DNA of 64,000 nucleotides. Source: Acanthochromis polyacanthus (lineage: Eukaryota > Chordata > Actinopteri > Pomacentridae). The position numbers and the translations under genes are program-made. Under the pieces are notes generated by a model. That model ran no database searches, had not been told where the DNA came from, and was given only the letters and a program-made list of their open reading frames with translations. Positions 54,341 through 64,000 of the stretch are shown piece after piece; within the stretch, counting starts at the first letter, position 1, and each line of letters begins with the position of its first letter. Location: assembly GCF_021347895.1 (NCBI RefSeq), contig NC_067122.1, positions 38,348,215 through 38,412,214 of the forward strand, given 5' to 3'.

Positions 54341-56689
54341 GAAATATTGATAATTTAGTGTTTAAATGTGCTATGAAACTGTTAAATATTTCTTGTACCT
54401 TTTTGAGAATGTCTTTTATAGACTGTTAAAGAATGTTTTTGTATAATTTTTTTCCTTTACATAGTTGTAACTTAGGGAATGGTTTAAAGTTTTGTTGTAT
54501 TGCTGCCTTGCATTACAATATATTGACTGTAAAGCCTTTAATTCTAATTCTAAACAAGTGTCAGTCATAATTCAATACAGCTATATGACCTGGTGCGGGT
54601 TTTTTTCTGTAGAAAGGTCATTGATGCTGAAGATGCAATTTCATCTCAGCTTTTATAGATATATCATTTTTACTTGAAGAGCTACTACACAAAATCTTCC
54701 TGAAACACCCATAACCGTGCATTCAGACTGCAAGCAACGCTATCAACGTGTCCTTTCATCTCCTGCAGAGGTGGGTAACTGAGCTCTGTCTACACAGATC
54801 CACAAAGCCAAAACCTGGCCCGGCTAAAAAAAATCTGTATGAATATAATTTGTCAGTCTAAAAAGAAGCTAAGCACCGAGGCAGCTCTCCACCAAGCAGT
54901 TCCAGATTTATTCAGTCCGACTGAATGCGGTTGCAAATGGCACTCATATAAGAAAGGTGTTGCCTCACCTTTCCACAAGAGTTACCTTGTAATCACTGAG
55001 GCGAGCAGAGCTGGAAGTGATTTACGGATTTCTTTAAAGTGCAAGTATGAGGTGTGAAAAGCACACAGCGAGTCAAATACTGGCAGACAGAAGAGTAAAC
55101 TGGCTGTCGCTCCGTTAATCTGGACCCTGAGCTGGTTTTCTTAACTGATAAAAGCAGAGTAAATATGATAATACAAGCAAATGTTTCGAGAGTCAACAAA
55201 CGTGTTCCTGCTGGTAATTAACAGTAGATTTCAAAGCTTCTTTGTTTGATTACCAGCGTGGCATTATTTCACTGCAAACCACTACAGAAAAAGAAGAAAA
55301 AGAAAAGAAGCAGGGAAGCAAATTCGTTGTCTTTCAGTAATAAGCTTTGGCATGAGTGGTGAGCTTTCTCTGTTTTTGTCACTTAATGTCTTCTAGTTTG
55401 TGTCTGCCAGTTAGCAGCTGACAAGACTTTATGGGCAGAAAATACACTTTGCACGCAACTATGTGGTTGGATAAGTTTCTACAGCATTAACTGGAGTGCG
55501 CTATAAATAAATGCAGCTAAGAAACTACATCTTTAAGTTTGTATGCATCTGTTTTAAAGCTGTGCCCAAAGTACGAGAAAACCCACAACAGATTTACACA
55601 AGAACAGCTGCGTATGACCAATCATGTTTCCAGCCGTCCCTCAGTTGCACAACAGGGATGGTCTCAGCTGATTTCCTTAACATCATCAAGCACTTTATGC
55701 AATGAGTTCATTACACAGAGCACTCAAGCAGAGACTGTCTAAGTTGTGTAAATTGTGTAAAAGTGTGTGTGCGGACCATTGAGAGAACATAACGTGTGTG
55801 AGTGTGCGAGCATCCGTCTCTCTGGGTGTGAGTGTGCATGCATGTGTTTGTGCTTATTTGACATGCTGCAATCAGACAGAATTAAACACAAGGAGACCGA
55901 TAATGAGACATTCAATTTACAAAATTATGTGACTGTGAGTGTGTGTGAGTGTCGATTGTGTGTGTGTGCATGAGTCGTCCTGTGATTGTTGTGAATGGGT
56001 AGCAAGGGGGGGTCATTATACTGTGGAAAACATCTGCGGTGCTGCTCGATTTTTACATTTTTTTTAAACTTAATGTCCAATTATAATGAACCGGTGTAGA
56101 CACATGCAGGCACAGGCACGTACACACACTCGAACAACAGAATGCATATTTGTTGTGGTTCTAATTAAAGTTACTGAGAGATGACAGCTATGGCAGAATT
56201 TCTTAATGTGGTCTTGGCACTTCCCATTCATTCCCCTCAACCAGATCAGTATATAAATACATCTGTGATACTTGCGGTGAGGATTTAAAAGGCCTTTAAT
56301 GGGGGACACACTGAAATCTATTGTGTCCACTCAAAAAGATGCTGGATGCCTGGAATCTGTGCACATTCAAAGAATCCAGATAAGTTATGCACACTCAGTC
56401 CTGCAACCCTTTATCTGCTGCACTACCTGCGTTTTATAAACCAAGGACACAAAGTGTCGGTAGGAAGGGGTTTCATTTTCTGCTAGTTTGAGGCTGCATG
56501 TATGTGACGCGTGCAGAAACAGCAGTACAAGGACAAAAATGAAGAATGGTCTGCATTCTGTCACACTTTGAATGATCCAGTTGGGATTCTGTGTGATTAC
56601 AAAAAATCATTTAAATGTCACCAGTGTTTTTCTGTTTACCCTTGTGCTTAGATACTATAGCTAGGGAATATCAGACTCCACAACTCAAT
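54341..56689. other. No gene recognised
   Basis: No motif-bearing frame; some GT/TG-rich stretches near 55.76-55.97 kb. Nothing else is supported. Confidence 0.5.
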
Positions 56690-57115
56690 TTTAATAAATC
56701 AAATGTATTTATATGGAACATTTAAAACACCTGAGTTAACCAAAGTGCTGTATTTGGTATCTGATAAACAGCAATGAAAGTATGTGCTAAACATCAAGGC
56801 AGAATAAAACTAGAAAAACAACCTTTTCAAGCACAAAATTAATTATATTAGCATACTTACAGGCAATACAGACTGTCAACTTGTAAGATGAATTTCTAAA
56901 TAAAATATATGAAAAATCCAAAACCATTGAGAGCAGCTGAAATCCATTTATTTCTTTTTGAAAATGTCCATGGAGGAGGACCACTTAACATTGAAAGAGG
57001 AAGGCTGTTCCAAAGCTTTGGAGCTGCTACTGCAAGAACTTGATCTTCCCGTTCCCTCCAGCTTTGGTGTGGAACAGGAAGAACTTGTTCTGATAATCTA
57101 AGAGGCCTTAAGGTA
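56690..57115 (+). repeat. Fish dispersed repeat fragment
   Basis: 'aaatgtatttatatggaaca' ... 'ccaaagtgctgta' ... 'aaggctgttccaaagctttg' follows the layout, from memory, of a widespread fish repeat ('tttatttgtatagcgc ... aaagtgctttaca ... aaggctattccacag'). Strongly diverged, no coding capacity. Confidence 0.45.
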
Positions 57116-57222
57116 GAGCAGGGACAAAAAAATCAGAAACAGGACACTGAGTGACTTATGGAAAAAAACGTCATATCTACACATGTAATCAACACAGTAT
57201 TATTTCTAAAAATCTAAGAAAA

Positions 57223-57440
57223 ACAGAGCTTTTGTGACATGACTAATCGTAGCATGTTCCCAGCTTGCTAATGTTTTTGTGGTTAGCTTGTGGTTAGCTA
57301 GACAACTAACCATAGCAAGGGCTAGAAGCTTAGTAACGGGAATGTTAGCTCGTGAGCTAACACTGAATCAATCAATTAAACCGGGCTTTTTTTCTTTTGT
57401 GACTAGATTAAAACATTAATACTATTTCTGTGTCTGCTAC
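57223..57440 (+). repeat. Local duplicated segment, copy 1
   Basis: Shares with 58746-58900 the blocks 'ttgctaatgtttttgtggtt' / 'ttgctagtgtttttgtggtt', 'agcttgtggtt' and 'ataaaaacattta'-like sequence. Nearby, 'ggacactgagtgactt' occurs at about 57144 and 57676. The region therefore contains old direct duplications; no known family. Confidence 0.55.
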
Positions 57441-57863
57441 TTGCTGAGTGCTACTGCACACCAGCTTACTTAGGACTATATTCAAACACTGTAAAACGAC
57501 AGCAAGCTGTAATACTGGAGTAATGCAGCCATACATATTCTAACTTCAAATCGATTCTGAAGAAAAATAATGACACAAAAAGTCACGTCCTGCATGTTAA
57601 CAGGACAGATTACTGAGGTGTTTGAAATAATCCAAGAGGTCTTGGTAGAGGCAAAGAAATTCAGAAATACATCGGGACACTGAGTGACTTTTGTGGAAAA
57701 AATTCTCTCTAGCATCACAGTGTTATCCATAAAAATCAAAGATGACAATTGTTCTACTACAAATAGAAGCATAACTTTACTAATTTATCAATTTTATTTG
57801 TTTTCCACCTAGTTGTCTATGTGGTATAGCATCACAAGAGTCAGAGGTAAGCTGTGTGAAGTC

Positions 57864-58602
57864 ACTGGCTGTGTCCGAAATCGCATACTAACGTACTACA
57901 TACTACATTCTCAATGAGTATATACTGTATACTACGTACTATAAGTATGATTAGAATGCCGACCGTTCACACTGTTCACACATAATGCATTTCAAACCTC
58001 CGACGACAAAAACCGGAAGTACGGCTATCAAATATCTCGGCTGAATGCCGGCTTCAGGTCGATTTCACGCTAACAAACAGTCGCATAATTAATGTCGCAA
58101 TTTCAAGCCGGCACTCCTCATGCAGTTATTAGCCAGATTATGCGAATCGTTTCAAATGTAGCTGCAGGCTACTGGAGGTAGCTGCTACTTGTTCTGTATG
58201 CAAAGCGAGCTGCTGCAACTCGCTGCTAGCATTCAGTAGCACGTTGTGAGGCGTCTGACAAATTTAAAACGTTGGTCAGAAAACGCCTATTTCTCAAATC
58301 TGTGGGGTGATTAGGATGACTACTTAACCACATAAAATAAAATAAAAATCGCCACGGTCCGGCCACAGATCCCGCGGAGGCTTGCATTTCGGTGGGTAGC
58401 TCGCAAAGCATTATGGGGCGGTTGAGTATGACTAGTGTGGTCACCGCGCATACTTAAAATTTTTCCGGATATAGTATACATCCGGGTATTTGTCGCGTAC
58501 TCAATCTTTTCATACTATCTAATGTGAATGCACTACATACTTATTTTGACGTCACATTTAGTATGAGTAGTACGTTAGTATGCGATTTCGGACACAGCCA
58601 CT
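57864..58602. mobile_element. MITE with 3-bp TSD (PIF/Harbinger-like?)
   Basis: The element 57867-58599 starts ggctgtgtccgaaatcgcat and ends with its inverse complement; about 30 bp of the TIR is perfect. 'act' flanks both sides (57864-57866 and 58600-58602). Its inner parts are rich in 'catacta/tagtatg' words. The GGCTGTGTCCGAAA terminus is, from memory, common in fish. The 3-bp TSD suggests PIF/Harbinger; no transposase is present. Confidence 0.85.
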
Positions 58603-58745
58603 GTCCCATTAACTGAGCTAACAACAGGCTAACCTACATGGCAGTTAGAGTGCTTTCTTCTTTATTTGCCATTTTTTATTGGATTAAATTGTGTAAAATC
58701 CTCAGAACATGGCAGAGAAAAAGGCACGGAACAGAAAATAGAAAG

Positions 58746-58900
58746 AAACAAAGATTTTGTGGCATGACTATGTACCCAGTTTGCTAGTGTTTTTGTGGTT
58801 AGCTTGTGGTTTGCTAGTCAGCTAACCAGAGCAGGTGATAGATGGATCTAACTGGGCCATTTCTTTCTTTCGTGACCAGATAAAAACATTTATACCACTC
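58746..58900 (+). repeat. Local duplicated segment, copy 2
   Basis: Diverged direct copy of 57223-57440 (see there); the 733-bp MITE lies between the two. Confidence 0.55.
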
Positions 58901-60019
58901 TTATATCAGTATGTTATTTGTGGAGGCAGGGCGTGACTAGCCTAGCTTAGTTTAGCAGAAGCAAGAGAAAAACAGCAAGTCATGCTTTATGAGGATGCAT
59001 GTCATATTGTGCTTTGGCAGTTTATCAAGTTATACATCAAATATATTAAAAAAAATTATAACGTGCAGACAAGTTCTTGGTCTCCCAAGGAGTTTTATCG
59101 ATTCCTTTCTCTCCTCTGCTCATCTTAGTTTAGAGAAGACAACAGTGGCGGCTCCTGACAAATTTTTCACGGGGAGCAAAAGTTGCAATGATGGCTAAGT
59201 TGACCCATTAAATTAGTAAAATAATAATAAATAAAAGTCAGATAGCCAGCTTTACGTTGTCACGTTTCCTTGTTTAATTTGGTCCTTCCGGACCATCCAC
59301 AAAACTGCAATTAGCCAAGATTTTGAGAACATATTTGTCATATATTTGGCTGGAAAAATGCAATGAATACAGCTACTTACAATTCAACATTTGGAGAGTA
59401 CAACATAACACAATTCACCATTCAAGAACACACTCACTCATCACTTGTATTGAAATTTAGAACGCCTCTCTTTCAAACAAGCAAAGCGATCAATCACCCT
59501 CTCATTGAAATCAGGCATGTTCCTGACAAGCTCTCTCTCCACGGAAAGCATTCCCAATGCATTTAGATGTTCCTGTCCCATTGTATTTCTCAGAAATGTC
59601 TTGATCCTCTTTAAGGTGGAGGAACACCTCTCAGCTTCAGCTGTTGTCATCGGAGTGGTGATGAGGATGTTCAATACCGCCACAGTCTCAGAGAAGGTTT
59701 CCTGGAGATTGTAGCTCTGTAGAACCTGGTACGGTGCCAGTGCACTGCAGCAGCCCCTGAAGTCTGGACTTTCGTAGATGAGAGAAAGCTCAGTCCTGAG
59801 CCTCTCCTTGTGTAGCATGGGATATGCCCTCACGGTGGTATTCAGAGCCTCTTCAGGAAATGTTTTCAGATGCCGGTCGAACAGCTCTGCCTCTAGCAGC
59901 ACGGCACTCACAAGGTGGCTGGTGGAGGAGAACCTCTTTGACATGGCCCAGGATTGTGTCACAGATCTGTTAAAATTATGAAAATGTATAGTCAGTAACA
60001 CACAATTGTAAAAACAAAA

Positions 60020-60023
<4 letters not shown>

Positions 60024-60101
<78 letters not shown>

Positions 60102-60112
60102 TGTGCGTGTGT
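60024..60112. repeat. (CA)n microsatellite
   Basis: CA tract at about 60024-60097, then a short GTGTGT part, upstream of the module's second copy. On the minus strand it lies in the last predicted intron of the hAT gene. Confidence 0.95.
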
Positions 60113-60385
60113 GTCTTGCTATCATTGTGGGGACATACCATTGACTCCCATTCATATCTAACCCTAACCCTAACCTTAACCAAACCCTAACCCTAACCAA
60201 AACAATGGCTAACCCTAAAGAAACGTTTTTGCACTTTTACTTTTTTCAGTAACAACAACATGGCCAAGAAAACACTGTTTAAACTTGTGGGGACCAAAAT
60301 GAGGTCCCCACAAGTGACATAGTTTTCGGTTTTCCTACAGTTGTGGGGACATTTGGTCCCCACAATATAGCAAAAACATGGGCGC
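60113..60385 (+). repeat. CA-flanked dispersed module, copy 2
   Basis: Very similar to 131-394 over its whole length (for example 'ccattgactcccattcatat', 'cagtaacaacaacatggcca', 'agaaaacactgttta'). Its CCCTAA tract (about 60157-60203) is longer and cleaner. The GTGGGGAC hairpins are kept, with compensating changes (cttgtggggacc...ggtccccacaag). CA tracts lie on both sides. It sits in an intron of the hAT gene, so it arrived after, or travels with, that element. Confidence 0.85.
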
Positions 60386-60409
60386 ACACACACACACACA
60401 CACACACAC
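60386..60409. repeat. (CA)n microsatellite
   Basis: Short CA tract downstream of the module. Confidence 0.9.
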
Positions 60410-61367
60410 TGTGTTTATAGTACTATAAATGTGTACTATATATATGTACTATACATATATACATTTACAGTATATATAATTCTACTGGTGTTGGCAAGAT
60501 TGTGGCCATGATTTACTGTATCTCCTGTTCCAAGGTATGCATTTTTGTTATTCTTGCAAACTTATTACTGTATCCTTGTGTGAGTATAATGGACAAGTAA
60601 TGGGTGAATAAAACAGCCATCCATTACTGAATCTAACTCTGTAAAAGCAGAGTTTGTGACTTTATCACTTGGTTCTAAGACTTGAGTGTGCCTAAACAAT
60701 TGGTCAGTAATTAATGCAGATACCTCTTTTGACAGCCTCTGCTTCTCTTGTTCTCCTTAGGCTCTCCTTGATCTTGTGGTACCTGGTGCTTCTTGCTGCT
60801 GCTGTTGAGAGGAGCTTTGGTCCCTGGAGGGAGACAGATAAAAAGTGTTAAAATATGAATGAGACAGTATGTCAATGTGATTATTAATAATTACTGTCTT
60901 TAAACAACAACAACAACAACAACAGTAGGTAATAAAAAAATGAGTGATAATGGCTCATTACTTTTAAGTTTCTATACATTAATGCCATCACAGCATGCTG
61001 ACATTTAGTAATTAACATTTGCAGAATTATTATTATAATGACTCTACTACTGTATTATCTTACCTGATGGCCTGAACACTGCTGGTGAAGTTTTGCAGGG
61101 CACGTTTGACAAACACCATGTCAATGTCCCTCTTCTGCAGCTGTTGATACATCATGTCAACATGAGGCATTATCTGATGAAACTGCTGCAGGAAAAAAAC
61201 AAAATCTTCATCCTGCAGCAACCTAAGGAAGCCAGACACCTACCTCACTGTGGTGCTGTCAAAGGTGTTGTCTGACCTGATGGTCTCAAAACACTCGATG
61301 AGGTCGTCCAGGTTCTCATAGACAGTACTCACAATCCTGCTGCTGAAGTTCCATCTTGTGGATGATG

Positions 61368-61597
61368 CTCTAGGCCAGTGGTTCTCAACCCTGTTCCTCA
61401 GGACCCCATGTCCTGCATGTTTTAGATGCTTCCCTGCTCCAACACACCTGATTCAAATTATCAGCTCGTCAGCAAGCCTCTGCAGAAGCCTGATAACGAG
61501 CTGATCATTTGAGTCAGGTGTGTTGGAGCAGGGAAGCATCTAAAACATGCAGGACATGGGGTCCTGAGGAACAGGGTTGAGAACCACTGCTCTAGGC
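61368..61597. mobile_element. Palindromic hAT MITE, 214 bp, 8-bp TSD
   Basis: The element 61376-61589 begins cagtggttctcaaccctgtt and ends with the inverse complement; the arms cover almost the whole element. The 8-bp duplication ctctaggc is at 61368-61375 and 61590-61597. It interrupts the hAT transposase coding sequence, which joins in frame across it when one ctctaggc is removed (RRLPRASSTRWNFSSR). Confidence 0.95.
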
Positions 61598-63163
61598 AGC
61601 CTTCGTGCAACAATCTGGTCTAGAAGGGCCGTGCGCTTGGGTGACCGGGTAAATAAACTGGAGATCCCACCAAGGTCAGAGAAAAAAACTCTGACTGCTG
61701 GGATGTGTGAAGTGGCCTGTTACATAATTAAATTCAGCTGGTGTGCGTAACAATTTTTGTACTCTTGTTGTACCTTTTGCTGCACACCAGCCCTCTCTCC
61801 TCTTATCACACTGGCACCGTCGTAGGCTTGCGCAATGAGTTTACCCTTGTCATCATCCGTGAAAATGCTGTGCAGTCTCTCCAAAACTGCATTGGCAATG
61901 GAGCTGGCCATTGTTGACAAGATGGGGACAAACTCCAAGAAGCGTTCTTGCACAGCGTGTTTTCCGTCTATGTATCTCAACACAAGCACCAACTGAGTCT
62001 GTGTAGAGACGTCTGTGGCTTCATCAGCTTGGATTGCCATGAATCTGGCTGCTTTCTCCTCCTCCAGGATGCGCCCTCCGATGACAGATGCCATGCAATC
62101 CAGCAGCTCATTCTGGATCGTTTTCGATGTGCCCTTAAAGACCATGGCTTTTCGCAGGTGCTCCTCAAACACCTCATCCAGTGACGCCACTAAATCAACG
62201 AGTCCACAAAAAATCCCGGGGTTGTTGGACTCCTCATTTTCATCCTTGCCTCGCAGAGCCAACTCAAACACACCACAGAATTTAACGCAGTCAATAAGCC
62301 GACCTAGAATATGCCGGTTCCTACTCACTTCATCGTTGTGACGGTGCACGGTTATCCTGTAGCTCTCATTCAGCTGTGTTGCTATGTTCACTCTCCCAAA
62401 GGCCGACAGTTTTAGGCAGCTGTCCATATGCACTTTCGACAGTTCGTGCTTCTTAACCTTTTCAGAGAGATGATGCATATCTGTTACACCTGTCTTCGTC
62501 CAGGCAGTATCAGTGCTGGCATCCGGGTGGATCAGCATACAGGGGTAGCAGAACAGAGCGTTAGCCACCTCATAACCTGCTAGCCATGTCTTCTGTGTAT
62601 ACCAGCTCCGGGAAAATCCGCGATTGTATGTTTTCCCCGCTTTTGTGGACACCTGCTTGATATTTAAATTTGGTCTGGGTGGTCCCAATTCTTTAACAGC
62701 CAATTTATCCACGTTGCTCCGACGACTGAATGGCAATTCCTGCAGTGAGATGATCGAGTTGCAGTTTCCAGCCATCATTATTCGCCGCAAACTGGCGGTC
62801 TCTGAGTCCGTGCGCTATGCATCTGATCACGCATCAGTGCGTATGACATAATCACGTTGGGGCAAGCCCTCCCGAAGGCCATAGAAACGCACTGTAGAGT
62901 CCAAATTTTGAAAAAAGATTCTCATAATGTAAGTCTATGAGAGAGCCCGGGGCGACTTTCAACCTGACTGAAATCGCCCAAAGGGGGCGGGGCTACTGGC
63001 TTGACAGTGACATACAGGCTGCTGGTTGTCGCAGCGATATTCAGGCTGCTGATTACACTACTAATAAGACTTTGCCCGGCAAAATAAATTCTTTTATCTC
63101 TTTTTTCCCGTTTGGCTTAAGGAGGGCGGTGCACTATCGCCCTCTATGGGCCGGCCGTCCCTG

Positions 63164-64000
63164 GAAGACAATAGGAGCTCATGAGTTATTCTCCACCATC
63201 CGTCCATCCATCCATCCATCCATCCATCTATGCACCCCGTCCGACTCTCTCCATCCTCCTCATACATACACTTGGTGTCCTTGTCTCTCCATCCATCTCC
63301 CTCTCCTTCATCCCTCTCTGAGCCTCTCTGCTTTCTCCCAAAAATCCAATTAGTCAGAGCTGAGCCCTTCCTCTGCAGGAGAAGAGGGGGAGAGAGGGAG
63401 CGATGGCAAACAGAAACCCTTAACCAGAATTTTCTCAACCTTAGCTCGTCTCCTGTGGTTTCACCACAGAGAGCAGAGAAAGAGAAACAAAAAAGGGTGA
63501 AAAAAGGAAGACAAGAGGAGAAGTTATAGGCAAAAACCCTCATCAGAAACCTCCTGTTTGCACTTTTTCTGCCTCTCATTAAAGATACTGGAGATGGATG
63601 AGATCATGCCAGTTAAAGATTTTGAAGCGAAATTAAATTATGAGGCTTGGACATGGATTTTTGTAATGCTGAGCTCAATAGATAACCCATGTCTAAAAAT
63701 CCACAGATTATCTTTTATTGACATATTAATAGTACGAATAGAACAATGAAAATTTGCAGTATATTCTCGATTAAAAAAAAACTTACAGTGTAAAAACACA
63801 CTAGCATGCTAATTGTGGAGGTCATCTATGAACTTAATGCTGTGTATGTCTGTAATTTTTCCTGAAATTTTCTACCACATTTCACCAATCACAGAGGTTC
63901 TGTGATAATATTAGTTCCAAACAAATCAGCATCGCTGTGATTTGGGGTCATTTTTGTTTTCTTTTGCAAGGTTTTTTGTTTTCTCTGCGCGTTTTTCTGC
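63164..64000. other. No gene recognised; (CCAT)n microsatellite
   Basis: A ccat tandem tract lies at about 63199-63228. The remainder has only motif-free frames and runs off the window end. Confidence 0.55.

Larger units (their letters stand above)
59441..62790 (-). pseudogene. hAT transposase (TTF/ZMYM-type), introns, inactivated
   Basis: Exon 1 runs 62790 to about 61064. It has a TTF-type zinc-finger region (FCYPCMLI, then MHHLSEKVKKHELSKVHMDS), a DUF4371-like core and the first two RNase-H Asp blocks (MAIQADEATDVSTQ; AYDGASVIRGERAG). A donor (atcag|gtaag) follows at about 61063. Exon 2 is about 60824-60727. The last exon starts after an acceptor (ttttaacag) at about 59965 and contains HLVSAVLLEAELFDRHLK, LSLIYESPDF and the dimerisation motif TTAEAERCSSTLKRIKTFLR, ending at 59441. 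Lesions: stop at 61720, a nested MITE at 61376-61589, a TAG at about 61240 and a frameshift near 59940. The protein would bind the unequal ends and cut and paste; this copy cannot. Confidence 0.88.
59135..63171 (-). mobile_element. hAT transposon, 4.0 kb, perfect 8-bp TSD
   Basis: The 8-bp direct repeat gaagacaa at 59135-59142 and 63164-63171 brackets the element 59143-63163. It starts cagtggcggctcc and ends ggccgtccctg (inverted: cagggacggccgg), the same unequal pair of ends as the 891-bp element at 22815-23705. It carries a minus-strand hAT transposase gene with introns, a nested MITE in the coding part and a CA-flanked module in an intron. 8-bp TSDs and CAG...CTG ends are hAT hallmarks. 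Confidence 0.93.

Noticed and set aside
62015..62341. Plus-strand frame opposite the hAT transposase
   Set aside because: Antisense of the conserved transposase core, Ser-rich, no independent support.
1..64000. Host protein-coding gene, tRNA gene or CRISPR array
   Set aside because: No frame outside mobile elements shows conserved motifs plus exon signals; tRNA-like boxes occur only in SINEs; no regularly spaced repeats of CRISPR type.

Overview
The window looks like transposon-rich, gene-poor DNA from a teleost fish. I infer this from the mix of repeat types: Tc1-like elements, L1, CR1/L2 and RTE-type LINEs, hAT and piggyBac-like elements, tRNA-derived SINEs and long CA/GT microsatellites. 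I find no convincing single-copy host gene, tRNA, rRNA or CRISPR array. Almost every long reading frame belongs to a mobile element, and nearly all are broken.

Layout from left to right. 1-0.46 kb: a 265-bp module flanked by CA repeats, present again at 60.1 kb. 2.76-8.31 kb: a full-length minus-strand L1-type LINE with a 16-bp target-site duplication (TSD), an intact ORF1 and a frameshifted ORF2. 9.1-12.5 kb: a Tc1 element split by a 5'-truncated CR1/L2-group LINE. 14-18.6 kb: a half foldback element, a copy of a recurring 'core' segment, and a deleted TTAA (piggyBac-like) element. 18.8-19.8 kb: a non-autonomous Tc1 element inside a second inverted repeat. 20.2-21.5 kb: a decayed copy of a repeated protein family of unknown function. 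21.9-25.4 kb: small hAT, TTAA and Tc1 derivatives, including an 891-bp hAT element with a perfect 8-bp TSD. 28.2-29.1 kb: a second TTAA element.

31.4-38.46 kb is a nested complex. A minus-strand LINE contains a 641-bp solo LTR (5-bp TSD) and a 3.1-kb DNA transposon with SWIM/YqaJ-type exons facing a THAP-like exon. 39.3-39.9 kb is a foldback element with an 8-bp TSD. 42.86-44.98 kb is a 2.1-kb near-perfect giant palindrome. 48.0-48.6 kb is a SINE split by a LINE tail. 50.1-53.6 kb is an RTE-clade LINE whose 5' region carries a MITE with a 9-bp TSD. 57.9-58.6 kb is a MITE with a 3-bp TSD. 59.14-63.16 kb is a 4-kb hAT transposon (8-bp TSD) with an intron-containing, mutated transposase and a 214-bp palindromic MITE (8-bp TSD) inside its coding sequence.

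The elements form layers of insertion that can be ordered in time by who interrupts whom. The least explained signals are the giant palindrome, a conserved core of about 45-65 bp shared by otherwise different foldback elements (14, 16.8, 39.7 and 43.9 kb), CCCTAA telomere-like tracts inside three different repeat types, and the CA-flanked module. All family names come from recognising protein motifs and ends by eye; no database search was run.
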